Translations under genes and position numbers: made by a program
Part shown: one piece after another, positions 53,640 to 62,417 of the stretch
How positions within the stretch are numbered: the stretch's first letter is position 1
Layout: each line of letters opens with the position of its first letter
Assembly: GCA_963803495.1 (NCBI GenBank)
Contig: CAWDMP010000002.1
Coordinates: forward strand, 2,976,001 to 3,040,000
DNA: 64,000 nucleotides
Direction of reading: 5' to 3'
DNA from: Persicitalea sp963803495
Lineage (GTDB): Bacteria > Bacteroidota > Bacteroidia > Cytophagales > Spirosomataceae
The notes under the pieces: generated by a model
The model's input: the letters and a program-made list of their open reading frames with translations, nothing else
What the model was told of the DNA's origin: nothing
Database searches by the model: none

Positions 53640-55016
53640 ATGAAAAAAATAGCAACCCTACTCCTGATCCTCTGCGCCTTCGCGGCTCAGGCTCAGAACA
53701 ACTTCAAAGTACCTACGTACGAAAAATTCAAGCTAAAAAACGGCCTGACGGTGTACCTGATGGAGCAGCACGAAGTGCCGCTGATCTATACCTCGGCGGT
53801 GTTTGACGCGGGCTCGACGCAGGACGGCGATCGCTACGGCCTAGCCGCCATGACCGCCGACGCGCTGGTTTTTGGCACGAAAAAATACACCAAAGAGCAG
53901 ATCGAGGAAGCGACCGATTACGTGGGAGCGAATCTTAACAGCGGCGCGGGCAAGGAAAGCGCGCGGGTCAGCATGTCGTTTGCGGCGAAAGATGCCGACA
54001 GGATGTTCGACATTTTGCGCGAGGTACTGATCGAACCTAACTTCGACGCGACTGAATTTGAAAAGCACAAGCAACGCACGCTGCTGCAACTCACGCAGCA
54101 GCGCGAAAGCCCGCGCTCGGTGATCGGAAATTATTTTAGTAAAATGGTTTTTGATAAGCATCCCTATGCCACGCCGACTAGCGGTACCAATGCGACCATC
54201 GCCAAACTAAGTCCGGCCAACGCGGCGGCTTTCTACAAGAAAAATTACACGACCGATCGTGCCGCGATCGCCATTGTGGGCGATTTCAAGACCGCCGACA
54301 TGAAAAAGCGGATCACGGATTTGCTGAGTACCTGGAAGACCGCCAAATCGTCGGTGGTGAAGAGTACAATTCCAAAAATGGAATTTCCCAATAGCCGGGT
54401 ACTACTTGTCAACAAAGGCGATGCCCGCGAAACGACCTTCCTGATCGGCGGGAAAGGCGTCGCCTACGACAATCCCGATTACGTGCCGTTGCTGGTCGTC
54501 AACACGATTTTGGGCGGACGCTTCACGTCCTGGCTCAACGACGCCCTCCGCGTCAACTCCGGCCTGACCTACGGCGCGGGTAGCCGCTTCGGGCGCTACA
54601 AGCAGGGCGGGACCTTCTACATCAGTACGTTCACCAAAAACTCCACTACCGTGCCCGCGATCGACATGGCTTTGCAGGTGCTCGATAGTCTGCACCGCAC
54701 GGGTCTTAATGAAGAAATTCTTTCCTCGGCCAAGGCCTACGTGAAGGGCGATTTTCCCCCCAACTACGAATCGGCGGGTGCGCTGGCGGGACTACTGACG
54801 GATATGTTTACCTACGGCTTCGACGAGAACTACATCAACACCTTCCAGACCAAAGTCGACGGGATGACGGTAGCGCAGGCCAACGACATCATCGCCAAGT
54901 ACTTTCCGAAGGATAAGCTGCAATTTGTGTTGATTGGCAAAGCCGACGAGATCCGCGATCAGGTCAAGAAATACGGGGCGATTACGGAGAAGGAGATTAA
55001 GGAGGAAGGGTTTTGA
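53640..55016 (+). CDS. M16 peptidase-like protein lacking the zinc motif
   Basis: A 458-residue exported protein (signal peptide ending AAQA-QN) of the M16 fold. Where the catalytic subunit has HxxEH, this one reads GLAAMTADALVFGT, so it cannot bind zinc in the usual way. Conserved M16 features otherwise remain (SAVFDAGSTQDGDRYG, KMVFDKHPYATPTSGT, YGAGSRFGRYKQGGTFYIST). It is the likely non-catalytic partner of the preceding gene in a two-subunit periplasmic protease. No frame disruption. Confidence 0.88.
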   Translation: MKKIATLLLILCAFAAQAQNNFKVPTYEKFKLKNGLTVYLMEQHEVPLIYTSAVFDAGSTQDGDRYGLAAMTADALVFGTKKYTKEQIEEATDYVGANLNSGAGKESARVSMSFAAKDADRMFDILREVLIEPNFDATEFEKHKQRTLLQLTQQRESPRSVIGNYFSKMVFDKHPYATPTSGTNATIAKLSPANAAAFYKKNYTTDRAAIAIVGDFKTADMKKRITDLLSTWKTAKSSVVKSTIPKMEFPNSRVLLVNKGDARETTFLIGGKGVAYDNPDYVPLLVVNTILGGRFTSWLNDALRVNSGLTYGAGSRFGRYKQGGTFYISTFTKNSTTVPAIDMALQVLDSLHRTGLNEEILSSAKAYVKGDFPPNYESAGALAGLLTDMFTYGFDENYINTFQTKVDGMTVAQANDIIAKYFPKDKLQFVLIGKADEIRDQVKKYGAITEKEIKEEGF

Positions 55017-55019
55017 TTT

Positions 55020-55080
55020 GTCAGTCTGAGCGGAGTCGAAGACATCCATATGGACTGTCTTCGACTCCGCTCAGACTGAC
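55020..55080. repeat. 25-bp inverted repeat, GTCAGTCTGAGCGGAG family
   Basis: The left arm 55020-55044 begins GTCAGTCTGAGCGGAGTCG, and the right arm 55056-55080 is its perfect 25-base complement, with an 11-nt loop. It starts right after the stop of the second M16 gene. Confidence 0.85.
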
Positions 55081-55133
55081 ATTTGGGATAGGCTCTAAAA
55101 AGGAAAAAATCCTACGACAAAGCTCCTTTCCGT

Positions 55134-55152
55134 GGCCTGTGTCCCACAGGCC
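55134..55152. repeat. GGCCTGTG palindrome
   Basis: GGCCTGTG-TCC-CACAGGCC: an 8-bp stem with a 3-nt loop. Confidence 0.65.
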
Positions 55153-55177
55153 TTTGCAGTTCAGTGCTTTACGTAGA

Positions 55178-55194
55178 GGCTATGCGACATAGCC
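55178..55194. repeat. GGCTATG palindrome
   Basis: GGCTATG-CGA-CATAGCC: a 7-bp stem with a 3-nt loop, 26 bases after the preceding palindrome. Confidence 0.6.
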
Positions 55195-55204
55195 CATTGG
55201 ATAC

Positions 55205-55234
55205 GAAAAACCTCGGCAAACATTTGTCGAGGTT
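55205..55234 (-). terminator. Probable terminator of the 55263-55730 gene
   Basis: AACCTCGGCAAA (55209-55220) and TTTGTCGAGGTT (55223-55234) pair with one G-T wobble. On the minus strand the stem is followed by TTTTT, 29 bases past the stop codon. Confidence 0.7.
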
Positions 55235-55262
55235 CTTTGTGTCAAAAACAAGGACTTGGTAC

Positions 55263-55730
55263 TTACGCGAAAACCTCTGCTTCCTTCTCCTGCAAATCGG
55301 GCAAGGTGATTCTTTCCAGAAGCTGATCCTCCAGCAGATCGGCCCAGGTGTTGAAGTACAGCACGACGTCGTCGCGGAAATTATGGCGGAGGTGGCGCTT
55401 TTCTTTGGGCAACTTTTCCAGAATCCGGCGGTCGGTTAGTCTTTCCAGATGGTGCAAATCGCTGGTCGTAAGTCCGGCGTTGATCATGTCGGTGATGAGC
55501 AAATCCATTGGAAGGCCGCTGGTGGGGCAGTAGTCGATGAGTTGCTCCTGCCACTCGCCACGGCCGACGGCCAGCGCGTGCCGGTGGATTTCGGCCTTGG
55601 TGAGCGTCGTGATTTCCTGGGCCAGGTTGCCGCAGTTGCAGCTACCCATATGGCCCCATTGGTAGGGCGCGCCGTTGTGCAGTTTATTTGCCGTGCGGCG
55701 CAAGGCCGCGATGAGATTTAAGTTAGCCAT
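55263..55730 (-). CDS. Conserved hypothetical protein
   Basis: A 155-residue cytoplasmic protein without signal peptide. It contains a short Cys pair in GHMGSCNCGNLAQEITTLTK, a Trp/Tyr-rich centre (GEWQEQLIDYCPTSGLPMD) and a Lys/Arg-rich LEKLPKEKRHLRHN segment. I do not recognise a named domain. The two close Cys plus His residues could bind a metal, but this is speculative. It lies downstream of leuA on the same strand after a 63-base gap. Confidence 0.65.
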   Translation of the reverse strand: MANLNLIAALRRTANKLHNGAPYQWGHMGSCNCGNLAQEITTLTKAEIHRHALAVGRGEWQEQLIDYCPTSGLPMDLLITDMINAGLTTSDLHHLERLTDRRILEKLPKEKRHLRHNFRDDVVLYFNTWADLLEDQLLERITLPDLQEKEAEVFA

Positions 55731-55793
55731 TTTTCTATTCGTTAAGCTGGATAGTCAGTTTTATATACTGATTTTTCAACCGGATTGTTTTTT

Positions 55794-56948
55794 TCAGGCG
55801 GCAGCGTAAGCCTTGGCGATTTCTACCAAATCCTTATCGTTTACCTCTTTTCTTACGTCGGCTACTTCCAGGAATCGGTCGTACACTTCGTTGAGCGCGT
55901 CCTGTTCGTAGTTGAAGCCCAGCAATTCCATCCGGTGCTTCAGCGCGTGACGGCCGCTCCGGGCGGTGAGCAGAATGTCGGACTTGTCGACACCTACATC
56001 GTGCGGATTCATGATTTCGTAGGTACGGGCGTGTTTCAGGAAGCCATCTTGGTGTATGCCCGACGAATGCGCGAAGGCGTTGCGGCCCACGACGGCCTTG
56101 TTGGCCTGTACGGGCATCCGCATCATTTTAGACACGAGTTGGCTGGTGGGGTAGATCTTGGTGGCGTCGATGCCCGTCGTCAGGCCGAGTTCTTTGTGTA
56201 CTTTCAGCGCCATCACGACTTCTTCCAGAGCGGTGTTGCCCGCACGTTCGCCGATACCGTTCATGGTTACCTCCACCTGACGCGCTCCCTCGCGAATACC
56301 GGAGAGCGAATTGGCCGTAGCCAGGCCGAGATCGTTGTGGCAGTGAATCGAGATCGTGGCCTTGTGGACGTTCTTGACGTTCTCGAAGATGTAGCGGATT
56401 TTCTCGCCGTACTCTTCGGGCAGGCAGTAGCCGGTCGTATCAGGAATATTGACTACCGTGGCCCCAGCCCCGATGACGGCCTCCACGAGTTGCGCCAGAA
56501 AAACCATGTCGGCGCGGCCCGCGTCTTCACAGTAAAATTCCACGTCGTCGATCAGGTTGCGCGCGTGCTTGGTGGCGTCGATGGCCCGCTCGATGATCTT
56601 TTCGCGCGTTGTGTTGAACTTGTGCTGAATGTGAATGTCCGACGCGCCGATTCCCGTATGAATCCGGCCGCGTTTGGCAAATTTCAAGGCGTCGGCAGCC
56701 ACGTCGATGTCACCCTTCACGGCACGGCTCAGCGCGCAGACCGTCGGCTCGCGGACGGCTTTGGATATTTCGACCACCGATTGGAAGTCGCCCGGACTGG
56801 ACAGCGGGAAACCTGCTTCAATCACATCCACGCCCAGTAGTTCGAGTTGTTTCGCCACCACGACTTTCTCTTCCGTGGTCAGTTGGCAACCAGGTACTTG
56901 CTCGCCGTCGCGCAAGGTGGTGTCGAAAATATAAACTCGCTGACTCAT
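55794..56948 (-). CDS. leuA: 2-isopropylmalate synthase, short form
   Basis: A 384-residue HMGL-like synthase that condenses acetyl-CoA with 2-oxoisovalerate, the first step of leucine synthesis. TIM-barrel motifs are DTTLRDGEQVPG, CHNDLGLATANS (metal-binding His pair region HCHND) and GIHQDGFLK. It stops after the catalytic and linker domains (ending AKAYAAA), without the C-terminal allosteric LeuA dimer domain of long forms (about 510 residues). Transcribed with leuB, separated by a 253-base spacer with a hairpin at 57006-57035. Confidence 0.92.
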   Translation of the reverse strand: MSQRVYIFDTTLRDGEQVPGCQLTTEEKVVVAKQLELLGVDVIEAGFPLSSPGDFQSVVEISKAVREPTVCALSRAVKGDIDVAADALKFAKRGRIHTGIGASDIHIQHKFNTTREKIIERAIDATKHARNLIDDVEFYCEDAGRADMVFLAQLVEAVIGAGATVVNIPDTTGYCLPEEYGEKIRYIFENVKNVHKATISIHCHNDLGLATANSLSGIREGARQVEVTMNGIGERAGNTALEEVVMALKVHKELGLTTGIDATKIYPTSQLVSKMMRMPVQANKAVVGRNAFAHSSGIHQDGFLKHARTYEIMNPHDVGVDKSDILLTARSGRHALKHRMELLGFNYEQDALNEVYDRFLEVADVRKEVNDKDLVEIAKAYAAA

Positions 56949-57005
56949 TAGATTTGGGTTTTATAAACTGGGTTGATCTACGAAATTAACAATTTTGGGC
57001 AAATG

Positions 57006-57035
57006 AAAGCCCTTCCTCGGAAGAGAAAGGGCTTT
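57006..57035 (-). terminator. Hairpin between leuB and leuA
   Basis: AAAGCCCTT (57006-57014) pairs with AAGGGCTTT (57027-57035). On the minus strand it follows leuB and precedes leuA, and the stem is followed by only a short T stretch. It could be an intercistronic terminator or attenuator-like element. Confidence 0.5.
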
Positions 57036-57201
57036 TGATATATCAAACCAAACCTTTCCCATTCGCTAAAAAGCGATTAGTAGCAGGTTGGTAAGTTGAA
57101 TGGCAGTGGAGCGGATCATAAAATATCTGTTAGCGAAAATTCGCTCTCTTGAACTTTTCTTCCGCAAAGTAGGCCAAAGTTTTGGATTGTACAAATCGCA
57201 T

Positions 57202-58272
57202 CTACAAATACCCTAGCAATGCTTCCCCGGTCGCTTCGGTACCCAGAATTTTGTCGGTGGGTGTATTGGCGTCAGCGATGTCGCGCGTACGGAAGCCGGA
57301 TTTAAGTACTTGATCCACGGCGTCGATGATAGCGTCCGACTCTTCTTTCAGTCCAAAAGAAATATCCAGCAGCAAGGCCGCCGATAGTACCGAGGCCATC
57401 GGATTCGCCAGACCTTTGCCTGTGATGTCGTGGGCGGAGCCGTGGATAGGCTCGTAGACGCCGGTCCCGTCGCCAATAGAAGCCGAGGCCAGCATGCCCA
57501 TCGAACCCGCGATTTGGCTGGCCTCGTCGGTCAAGATGTCGCCAAAGAGATTGGCCGTCACGACCACATCGAAGCGGCGCGGGTCCTTGATAAGCAGCAT
57601 CGCCGCAGCATCCACGAACTGGTGCTCCAGCGTCACCTCGGGGTACTCTTTCGCCACGCGCTGTACTACTTCGCGCCACAGTCGGCTGGTTTCAAGTACG
57701 TTGGCCTTATCGACCGACATGAGTTTCTTGCCGCGCGTCATGGCGGCGTCGAAGGCTTTGCGGGCAATGCGCTCCACCTCGTACACGCTGTATTGCGCGA
57801 TGTCGTAAGCTGTATTACCGTCGTCTTTCCGGCCTTTTTCGCCAAAATAAATATCGCCCGTCAATTCGCGAAAAAACAGAATATCGGAGCCTTTCAGGAT
57901 TTCGGGCTTGATGGAAGAAGCCGAAAGCAGCTCGTCGAACAACTTTATAGGCCGCAAATTGGCATACAAGCCTAGTTCCTTGCGCATTTTCAGCAGCCCT
58001 TGCTCGGGACGTACCTTGGCGCTCGGGTCATTGTCGTACTTGGGGTGCCCCACCGCGCCGAACAGCACCGCATCCGATGCCCGCATCTTTTCCAGCGTCT
58101 CATCCGGCAGCGGATTACCCGTGGCCTCGATCGCCGCATGGCCGATCAGCGCTTCGTCGTAAGTGAATTCATGATTAAATTTCTCGGCGATTTTTTGAAG
58201 TACTTTTTTGCCAACAGCCGTTACTTCCTGTCCGATCCCGTCGCCGGGTACTATTAGGATATGTTTTTTCAT
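57202..58272 (-). CDS. leuB: 3-isopropylmalate dehydrogenase
   Basis: A 356-residue NAD-dependent enzyme that oxidatively decarboxylates 3-isopropylmalate. Landmarks are IVPGDGIGQEV at the N-terminus, RPEQGLLKMRKELGLYANLRP, SVDKANVLETSRLWR, the NLFGDILTDEASQIAGSMG cofactor site and EPIHGSAHDITGKGLANPM. Complete, normal length. In the minus-strand order leuC-leuD-cimA-4HB-leuB-leuA. Confidence 0.96.
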   Translation of the reverse strand: MKKHILIVPGDGIGQEVTAVGKKVLQKIAEKFNHEFTYDEALIGHAAIEATGNPLPDETLEKMRASDAVLFGAVGHPKYDNDPSAKVRPEQGLLKMRKELGLYANLRPIKLFDELLSASSIKPEILKGSDILFFRELTGDIYFGEKGRKDDGNTAYDIAQYSVYEVERIARKAFDAAMTRGKKLMSVDKANVLETSRLWREVVQRVAKEYPEVTLEHQFVDAAAMLLIKDPRRFDVVVTANLFGDILTDEASQIAGSMGMLASASIGDGTGVYEPIHGSAHDITGKGLANPMASVLSAALLLDISFGLKEESDAIIDAVDQVLKSGFRTRDIADANTPTDKILGTEATGEALLGYL

Positions 58273-58283
58273 AAGATTTTAAT

Positions 58284-58326
58284 AGGTCACAGAGTGCCAA
58301 AGGTCCAGAGGTCCAAAGGATCAAAG
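58284..58326. repeat. Octamer repeat AAAGGTCC, left of the 4HB gene
   Basis: Tandem 8-mers AAAGGTCC, AGAGGTCC, AAAGGATC, AAAG preceded by GGTCACAG. An inverted array of the same units is on the other side of the four-helix-bundle gene (58720-58750). Confidence 0.65.
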
Positions 58327-58337
58327 TGGGGTTTGAT

Positions 58338-58706
58338 TTATAATTTGAGTTTAAGTTTTTGAATTAGGCTTGAAAGCATTCTTTCGATTTCTTTGCTTTG
58401 GGGATAAAGAACATCAAATTCAATTTTGGATAAATAGTCAAGGTTGAATGCTATTTCAAGTTGGGTTTGAAGTTCGTATAACGATCCAGCGGCGACTTGT
58501 AGAAAACGTACGTAGTCACCAGTACTCCGACGTCCAAACCCTTCGGCAATATTACTGGGTATCGAAACCGCAGAACGCCGAAGTTGAGAAGTTAAACCGA
58601 ATTGCTCCGAAGATGGAAAACGAGAAGTGGATTTATAGACACTTGTCACAAAAGCTAATGCCTTTTGCCAAACTAGCAACTCACGATAAGAATTGATACT
58701 TGCCAT
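58338..58706 (-). CDS. Four-helix bundle protein (23S rRNA IVS / Avd-like family)
   Basis: A 122-residue all-helical protein. Family landmarks are YRELLVWQKALAFVTSVYK, FGLTSQLRRSAVSIPSNIAEGFGR, and the YVRFLQVAAGSLYELQTQLE helix. The fold is shared by proteins encoded in 23S rRNA intervening sequences and by Avd, the accessory protein of diversity-generating retroelements. There is no reverse transcriptase or variable-repeat locus here. Biochemical role of the stand-alone form is unknown. It interrupts the leucine cluster and is bracketed by inverted octamer arrays, suggesting it arrived as a unit. Confidence 0.88.
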   Translation of the reverse strand: MASINSYRELLVWQKALAFVTSVYKSTSRFPSSEQFGLTSQLRRSAVSIPSNIAEGFGRRSTGDYVRFLQVAAGSLYELQTQLEIAFNLDYLSKIEFDVLYPQSKEIERMLSSLIQKLKLKL

Positions 58707-58719
58707 TTTATTCTTTCAC

Positions 58720-58750
58720 TTTGGATCTGTGACCCTTTGGACCTTTGCCC
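58720..58750. repeat. Octamer repeat, right of the 4HB gene (inverted)
   Basis: On the minus strand: AAAGGTCC, AAAGGGTC, ACAGATCC, AAAG. This is the same 8-mer family as 58284-58326 in opposite orientation. Confidence 0.65.
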
Positions 58751-58755
58751 CTCCT

Positions 58756-60268
58756 TCACAACAAATTCAGCATCTTCTGTGTCGCTTGAATCGCCGACAC
58801 CGTCTGGTCTGAATCCAACCCTCGCGTTTTCACATCCCGCTCCCCGATCCGCCATGTAATAATCGTCTCACAAAGCGCGTCCGTTTTGCCACCCGGCGGG
58901 ATACGCACGACGTAGTCGGTCAGCATGGGGAGTTCGGTATGAAGTTGGGCGTAAATCTTTTTCAAAGCATTCACAAAAGCGTCGTACTGGCCGTCGCCCT
59001 GAGCGCTTTCTTCGAAGGTCTCTTCCCCGATCCGCACCTGCAAGGTGGCCGAGGGTTTCAGGCTTTTGGAATGCGTCAGTACGTAGTTTAGCACCGTTAT
59101 CTTTTCCTCGATCGCCTCGCTGTCGAGTACATCGGAGATAATATAGGGCAAATCCTCCGGCGTGACGACCTCCTTGCGATCGCCGAGTTGGATGATACGT
59201 TGCGTGACTTTCTTAAGCTCCTCCTCGCCGAGCGTGATGCCCAGTTCGCGGAGGTTGTTCTCGATATTGGCTTTACCGGAGGTTTTGCCCAAAGCGTAAA
59301 GCCGCTGCCGCCCAAAGCGCTCCGGCATCAGCTTGCTATGGTAGAGATTGTTTTTCTTATCGCCATCGGCATGAATGCCCGCCGTTTGGGTGAAAACGTT
59401 CTCGCCCACCAGCGGCTTGTTAGAAGGAATTCGAACGCCCGAAAAAGTCTCCACGAGTTTGCTCACTGGGTATAGCGCCTTTTCGACCACCGAAGTACGC
59501 ACTTCCGGCAAGAAGTCATTCAGCACCGCGATGGTACTTGACAAAGGCGCATTACCCGCCCGTTCGCCCATGCCGTTGACGGTCAGGTGCAGGCCGTGCG
59601 CTCCGGCTTTGACGCCTTCCAGTGCATTGGAAACACCCAGAGTCGTAATCGTTGTGCGCATGGAAATCAAAGTGTCGATCTGGGTAGCGGTCCACGATGG
59701 ATTTTACGAATTCGTACGATTCGCCGGGCGTCAGAATCCCCAGCGTATCGGGCAACATGATGCGCGCGATGGACTGGGTCGCCAGAAAATCCAGCGCCTC
59801 AAAGACGTATTCACGCGAATTGCGCATCCCGTTGCTCCAATCTTCCAAGTACACATTGACGGTGATGCCTTCCGCTCCGGCTCTTTTAACTACTTGCCGA
59901 ATATCGGCAAAGTGCTCATCCGGCGTTTTTTTGAGCTGGTGCGTCAGGTGATTGAGCGAGCCTTTGGTGAGCAGATTCATTACTTTGGCACCGGCTTTCT
60001 GCATCCACTGAATAGAGGCCTCACCGTCCACGAAGGTGAGTACTTCGATCTTGTCAAGAAATCCGTGCCGGGTGGCCCAGTCAGTGATTTTCTTGACCGC
60101 CAGAAACTCGCCATCCGACACGCGGGCGGAGGCGACTTCGAGGCGGTTCACCTTCACTTCCTGCAACAACAGCTGCGCGATGGTCAGCTTCTCGGCGGCC
60201 GAAAACGATACACCGCTCGTCTGCTCCCCGTCGCGGAGAGTCGTATCCATTATTTCGATTGATCTCAT
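58756..60268 (-). pseudogene. 2-isopropylmalate/(R)-citramalate synthase paralogue, frameshifted
   Basis: An acyl-CoA condensing enzyme of the LeuA/CimA family with the regulatory domain. The N-terminal barrel is read from 60268 (IEIMDTTLRDGEQTSGVSFS), and HFDFHAHNDYD is the metal-binding His region. One extra base at about 59641 shifts the frame; the restored text is NDYDLGVSNALEGVKAGAHG. Then follow NGMGERAGNAPLSS, TAGIHADGDKKNN, and a C-terminal allosteric domain (TLQVRIGEETFEESAQGDGQ). Repaired length about 503. In CimA the substrate is pyruvate; which substrate is used here cannot be settled. Located after leuD. Confidence 0.85.
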
Positions 60269-60332
60269 TAGGGGCTTTCAGCCGGTATTGGACGCTGAAT
60301 TTCGGAAGTTGGACTTATTGTATTCGCAAAGA

Positions 60333-60360
60333 GTCCAACGTCCAGCATCTAAAATCATCA
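60333..60360. repeat. Heptamer repeat GTCCAAC
   Basis: Tandem 7-mers GTCCAAC, GTCCAGC, ATCTAAA, ATCATCA in the spacer between leuD and the cimA-like gene. Same family as 3712-3746. Confidence 0.55.
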
Positions 60361-60367
60361 TCCTTTT

Positions 60368-60965
60368 TCAGTACATACTCTGCTCAGCGAACGCGCCTAT
60401 TTCCTGCTTCATCGCGCGGAGGTAGTCGATGTCGTCGTAGCCGTTCAGCAGGTTGTGCTTCTTGTAGCCGTTGATGTCGAACGATTCCTGTTCGCTGGTA
60501 GCCGAGATCGTGATGGTCTGATCGGGCAGGTTCACTTCCAACTGCGCGTTCGGGATCTTGCTCAATGGCCTGAAATATTTTATCCAAAAACTCTGCTGTC
60601 ACGGTCACGGGCAGTAGCCCAACGTTGATCGAGTTGTTCTTGAAAATATCGGCAAAAAAGCTTGATACCACGCACCGGAAACCATAATCGTACAGCGCCC
60701 AGGCGGCATGTTCGCGGCTGGAACCGCTGCCGAAATTCTTACCACCGACCAGGATTTTACCGTGGTAGATCGGATTATTCAGCACGAAGTCCGGCTTGGG
60801 GCTATCGTCTTTGTTGTACCGCCAGTCCCGGAACAAGTTGTCGCCGAAGTTTTTGCGCTCAGTCGCTTTCAGAAAACGAGCGGGGATAATCTGGTCGGTG
60901 TCCACGTTCTCGATCGGCATCGGAACGGCGGAGGAAGTCAGGGTTGTAAATTTATCGTATGCCAT
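60368..60965 (-). pseudogene. leuD: 3-isopropylmalate dehydratase small subunit, frameshifted
   Basis: LeuD partners LeuC in isomerising 2- to 3-isopropylmalate. From ATG 60965: MAYDKFTTLTSSAVPMPIEN, DTDQIIPARFLKATERKNFG, GKNFGSGSSREHAAWALYDYG. Near 60553 one extra base shifts the frame after IFQAIEQDP. The true C-terminus NAQLEVNLPDQTITI and MKQEIGAFAEQSMY is in the next frame, ending at 60368. Repaired length is about 198 residues, as expected. An essential step for leucine prototrophy, so an error is likely unless the strain is an auxotroph. Confidence 0.92.
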
Positions 60966-60982
60966 AGTTTGGTCATTTGCAG

Positions 60983-62392
60983 TTAAAAAGTACTTACAAG
61001 AATTCTCTTGGATCGGTCACTGACACCGGTCACCGCCGCTGCCGCGGCTACGAAAGGACTTGCTAAAAGTGTTCTCGCCCCCGGCCCCTGCCGACCTTCA
61101 AAATTCCGATTGGAAGTACTTACCGCGTATTTTCCGGCGGGTACCTTGTCGTCGTTCATCGCCAAACAAGCCGAGCAACCCGGTTGCCGTAGCTCAAAGC
61201 CCGCTTCGGTAAGCACCTCCAGCAAGCCTTCTTCCTTGATCTGAGATTCTACGACGTGCGAGCCGGGTACCAGCCAGGCCGTTACGCCCTCGGCCTTCTT
61301 GCGACCTTTCACAATCGACGCAAAAGCGCGGAAGTCTTCGATGCGTCCGTTAGTACAGCTACCCAGAAACACAAAGTCGATGGGCTTGCCCAACATGCTG
61401 TCTCTTTCGACGAAGCCCATGTAATCCAGCGATTTGGCGTAAGTAGCCGCGCCGCCTTTGGCTTGCTCAGCCGTGGGGATGAGTCGCGAAATGCCCGCGC
61501 CCATGCCGGGGTTGGTACCGTAGGTGATTTGGGGCTCGATATCGGCGGCGTCGAAGGTATATTCCAGGTCGAACGCCGCGTCGGCGTCGGTTTTCAACGT
61601 CTTCCAGTAAGCCACTGCCGCGTCCCAGGCCTCACCTTTGGGTGCCTGCTCGCGACCTTTCAGGTAGGCAAAGGTCTTTTCGTCGGGTGCAATCATGCCG
61701 CCGCGCGCGCCCATTTCGATGCTCATGTTGCAGACCGTCATGCGGCCTTCCATACTCATGTCTTCGAATACTTCACCGGCGTATTCCACAAAGTAGCCCG
61801 TCGCACCACTGGCCGAAATCTGCGAAATGATGTACAGCACGGCATCTTTGGACAACACGCCCTTCCCCAACTTTCCGTTGACTGTGATGCGCATTTTCTT
61901 GGCCTTAGGTTGCATGATACACTGTGTAGCCAGCACCATCTCGACCTCCGAAGTACCGATACCAAACGCGATGGCTCCAAAGGCTCCGTGGGTGGACGTA
62001 TGCGAATCGCCGCATACGATCGTCATACCGGGCTGGGTGATGCCGTTCTCCGGGCCGATGATGTGGACGATGCCATTCTTGGCGTGGCCCAGGCCCCAAA
62101 ATGAGATGCCGTGCCTGGCAGTATTGTCAGCCAAAGCCTGCAACTGATTGGCCGACAGCGGGTCGGCTACCGGCAGGTGCTGGTTGATCGTGGGTGTGTT
62201 GTGGTCGGCAGTGGCGTAGGTACGCTCGGGGAACAGTACCTCCGCACCCCTACTTTCGAGGCCATTGAAGGCCACCGGACTGGTGACCTCATGGATGAAA
62301 TGGCGGTCGATGAACAGCACATCGGGGCCATCCTCGATGTGGCGGACGACGTGGGCGTCCCATACTTTGTCGAATAGGGTTTGGTTATTCAT
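60983..62392 (-). CDS. leuC: 3-isopropylmalate dehydratase large subunit
   Basis: A 469-residue aconitase-family protein. The [4Fe-4S] cysteines are seen in FLGSCTNGRIEDF and in QPGCSACLAMND; substrate-site motifs are VCGDSHTSTHGAFGAIAFGI and GARGGMIAPDEKTF. First gene of the leucine cluster in the direction of transcription, 17 bases before leuD. The promoter is probably in the short space before 62393 and may overlap the end of the vapC-like gene. Intact. Confidence 0.96.
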   Translation of the reverse strand: MNNQTLFDKVWDAHVVRHIEDGPDVLFIDRHFIHEVTSPVAFNGLESRGAEVLFPERTYATADHNTPTINQHLPVADPLSANQLQALADNTARHGISFWGLGHAKNGIVHIIGPENGITQPGMTIVCGDSHTSTHGAFGAIAFGIGTSEVEMVLATQCIMQPKAKKMRITVNGKLGKGVLSKDAVLYIISQISASGATGYFVEYAGEVFEDMSMEGRMTVCNMSIEMGARGGMIAPDEKTFAYLKGREQAPKGEAWDAAVAYWKTLKTDADAAFDLEYTFDAADIEPQITYGTNPGMGAGISRLIPTAEQAKGGAATYAKSLDYMGFVERDSMLGKPIDFVFLGSCTNGRIEDFRAFASIVKGRKKAEGVTAWLVPGSHVVESQIKEEGLLEVLTEAGFELRQPGCSACLAMNDDKVPAGKYAVSTSNRNFEGRQGPGARTLLASPFVAAAAAVTGVSDRSKRILVSTF

Positions 62393-62417
62393 TGATTTCT
62401 ATTTCCTATATTTTAAA

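Noticed and set aside
58338..58706. Diversity-generating retroelement
   Set aside because: The Avd-like four-helix bundle gene has no reverse transcriptase, template repeat or variable repeat nearby.
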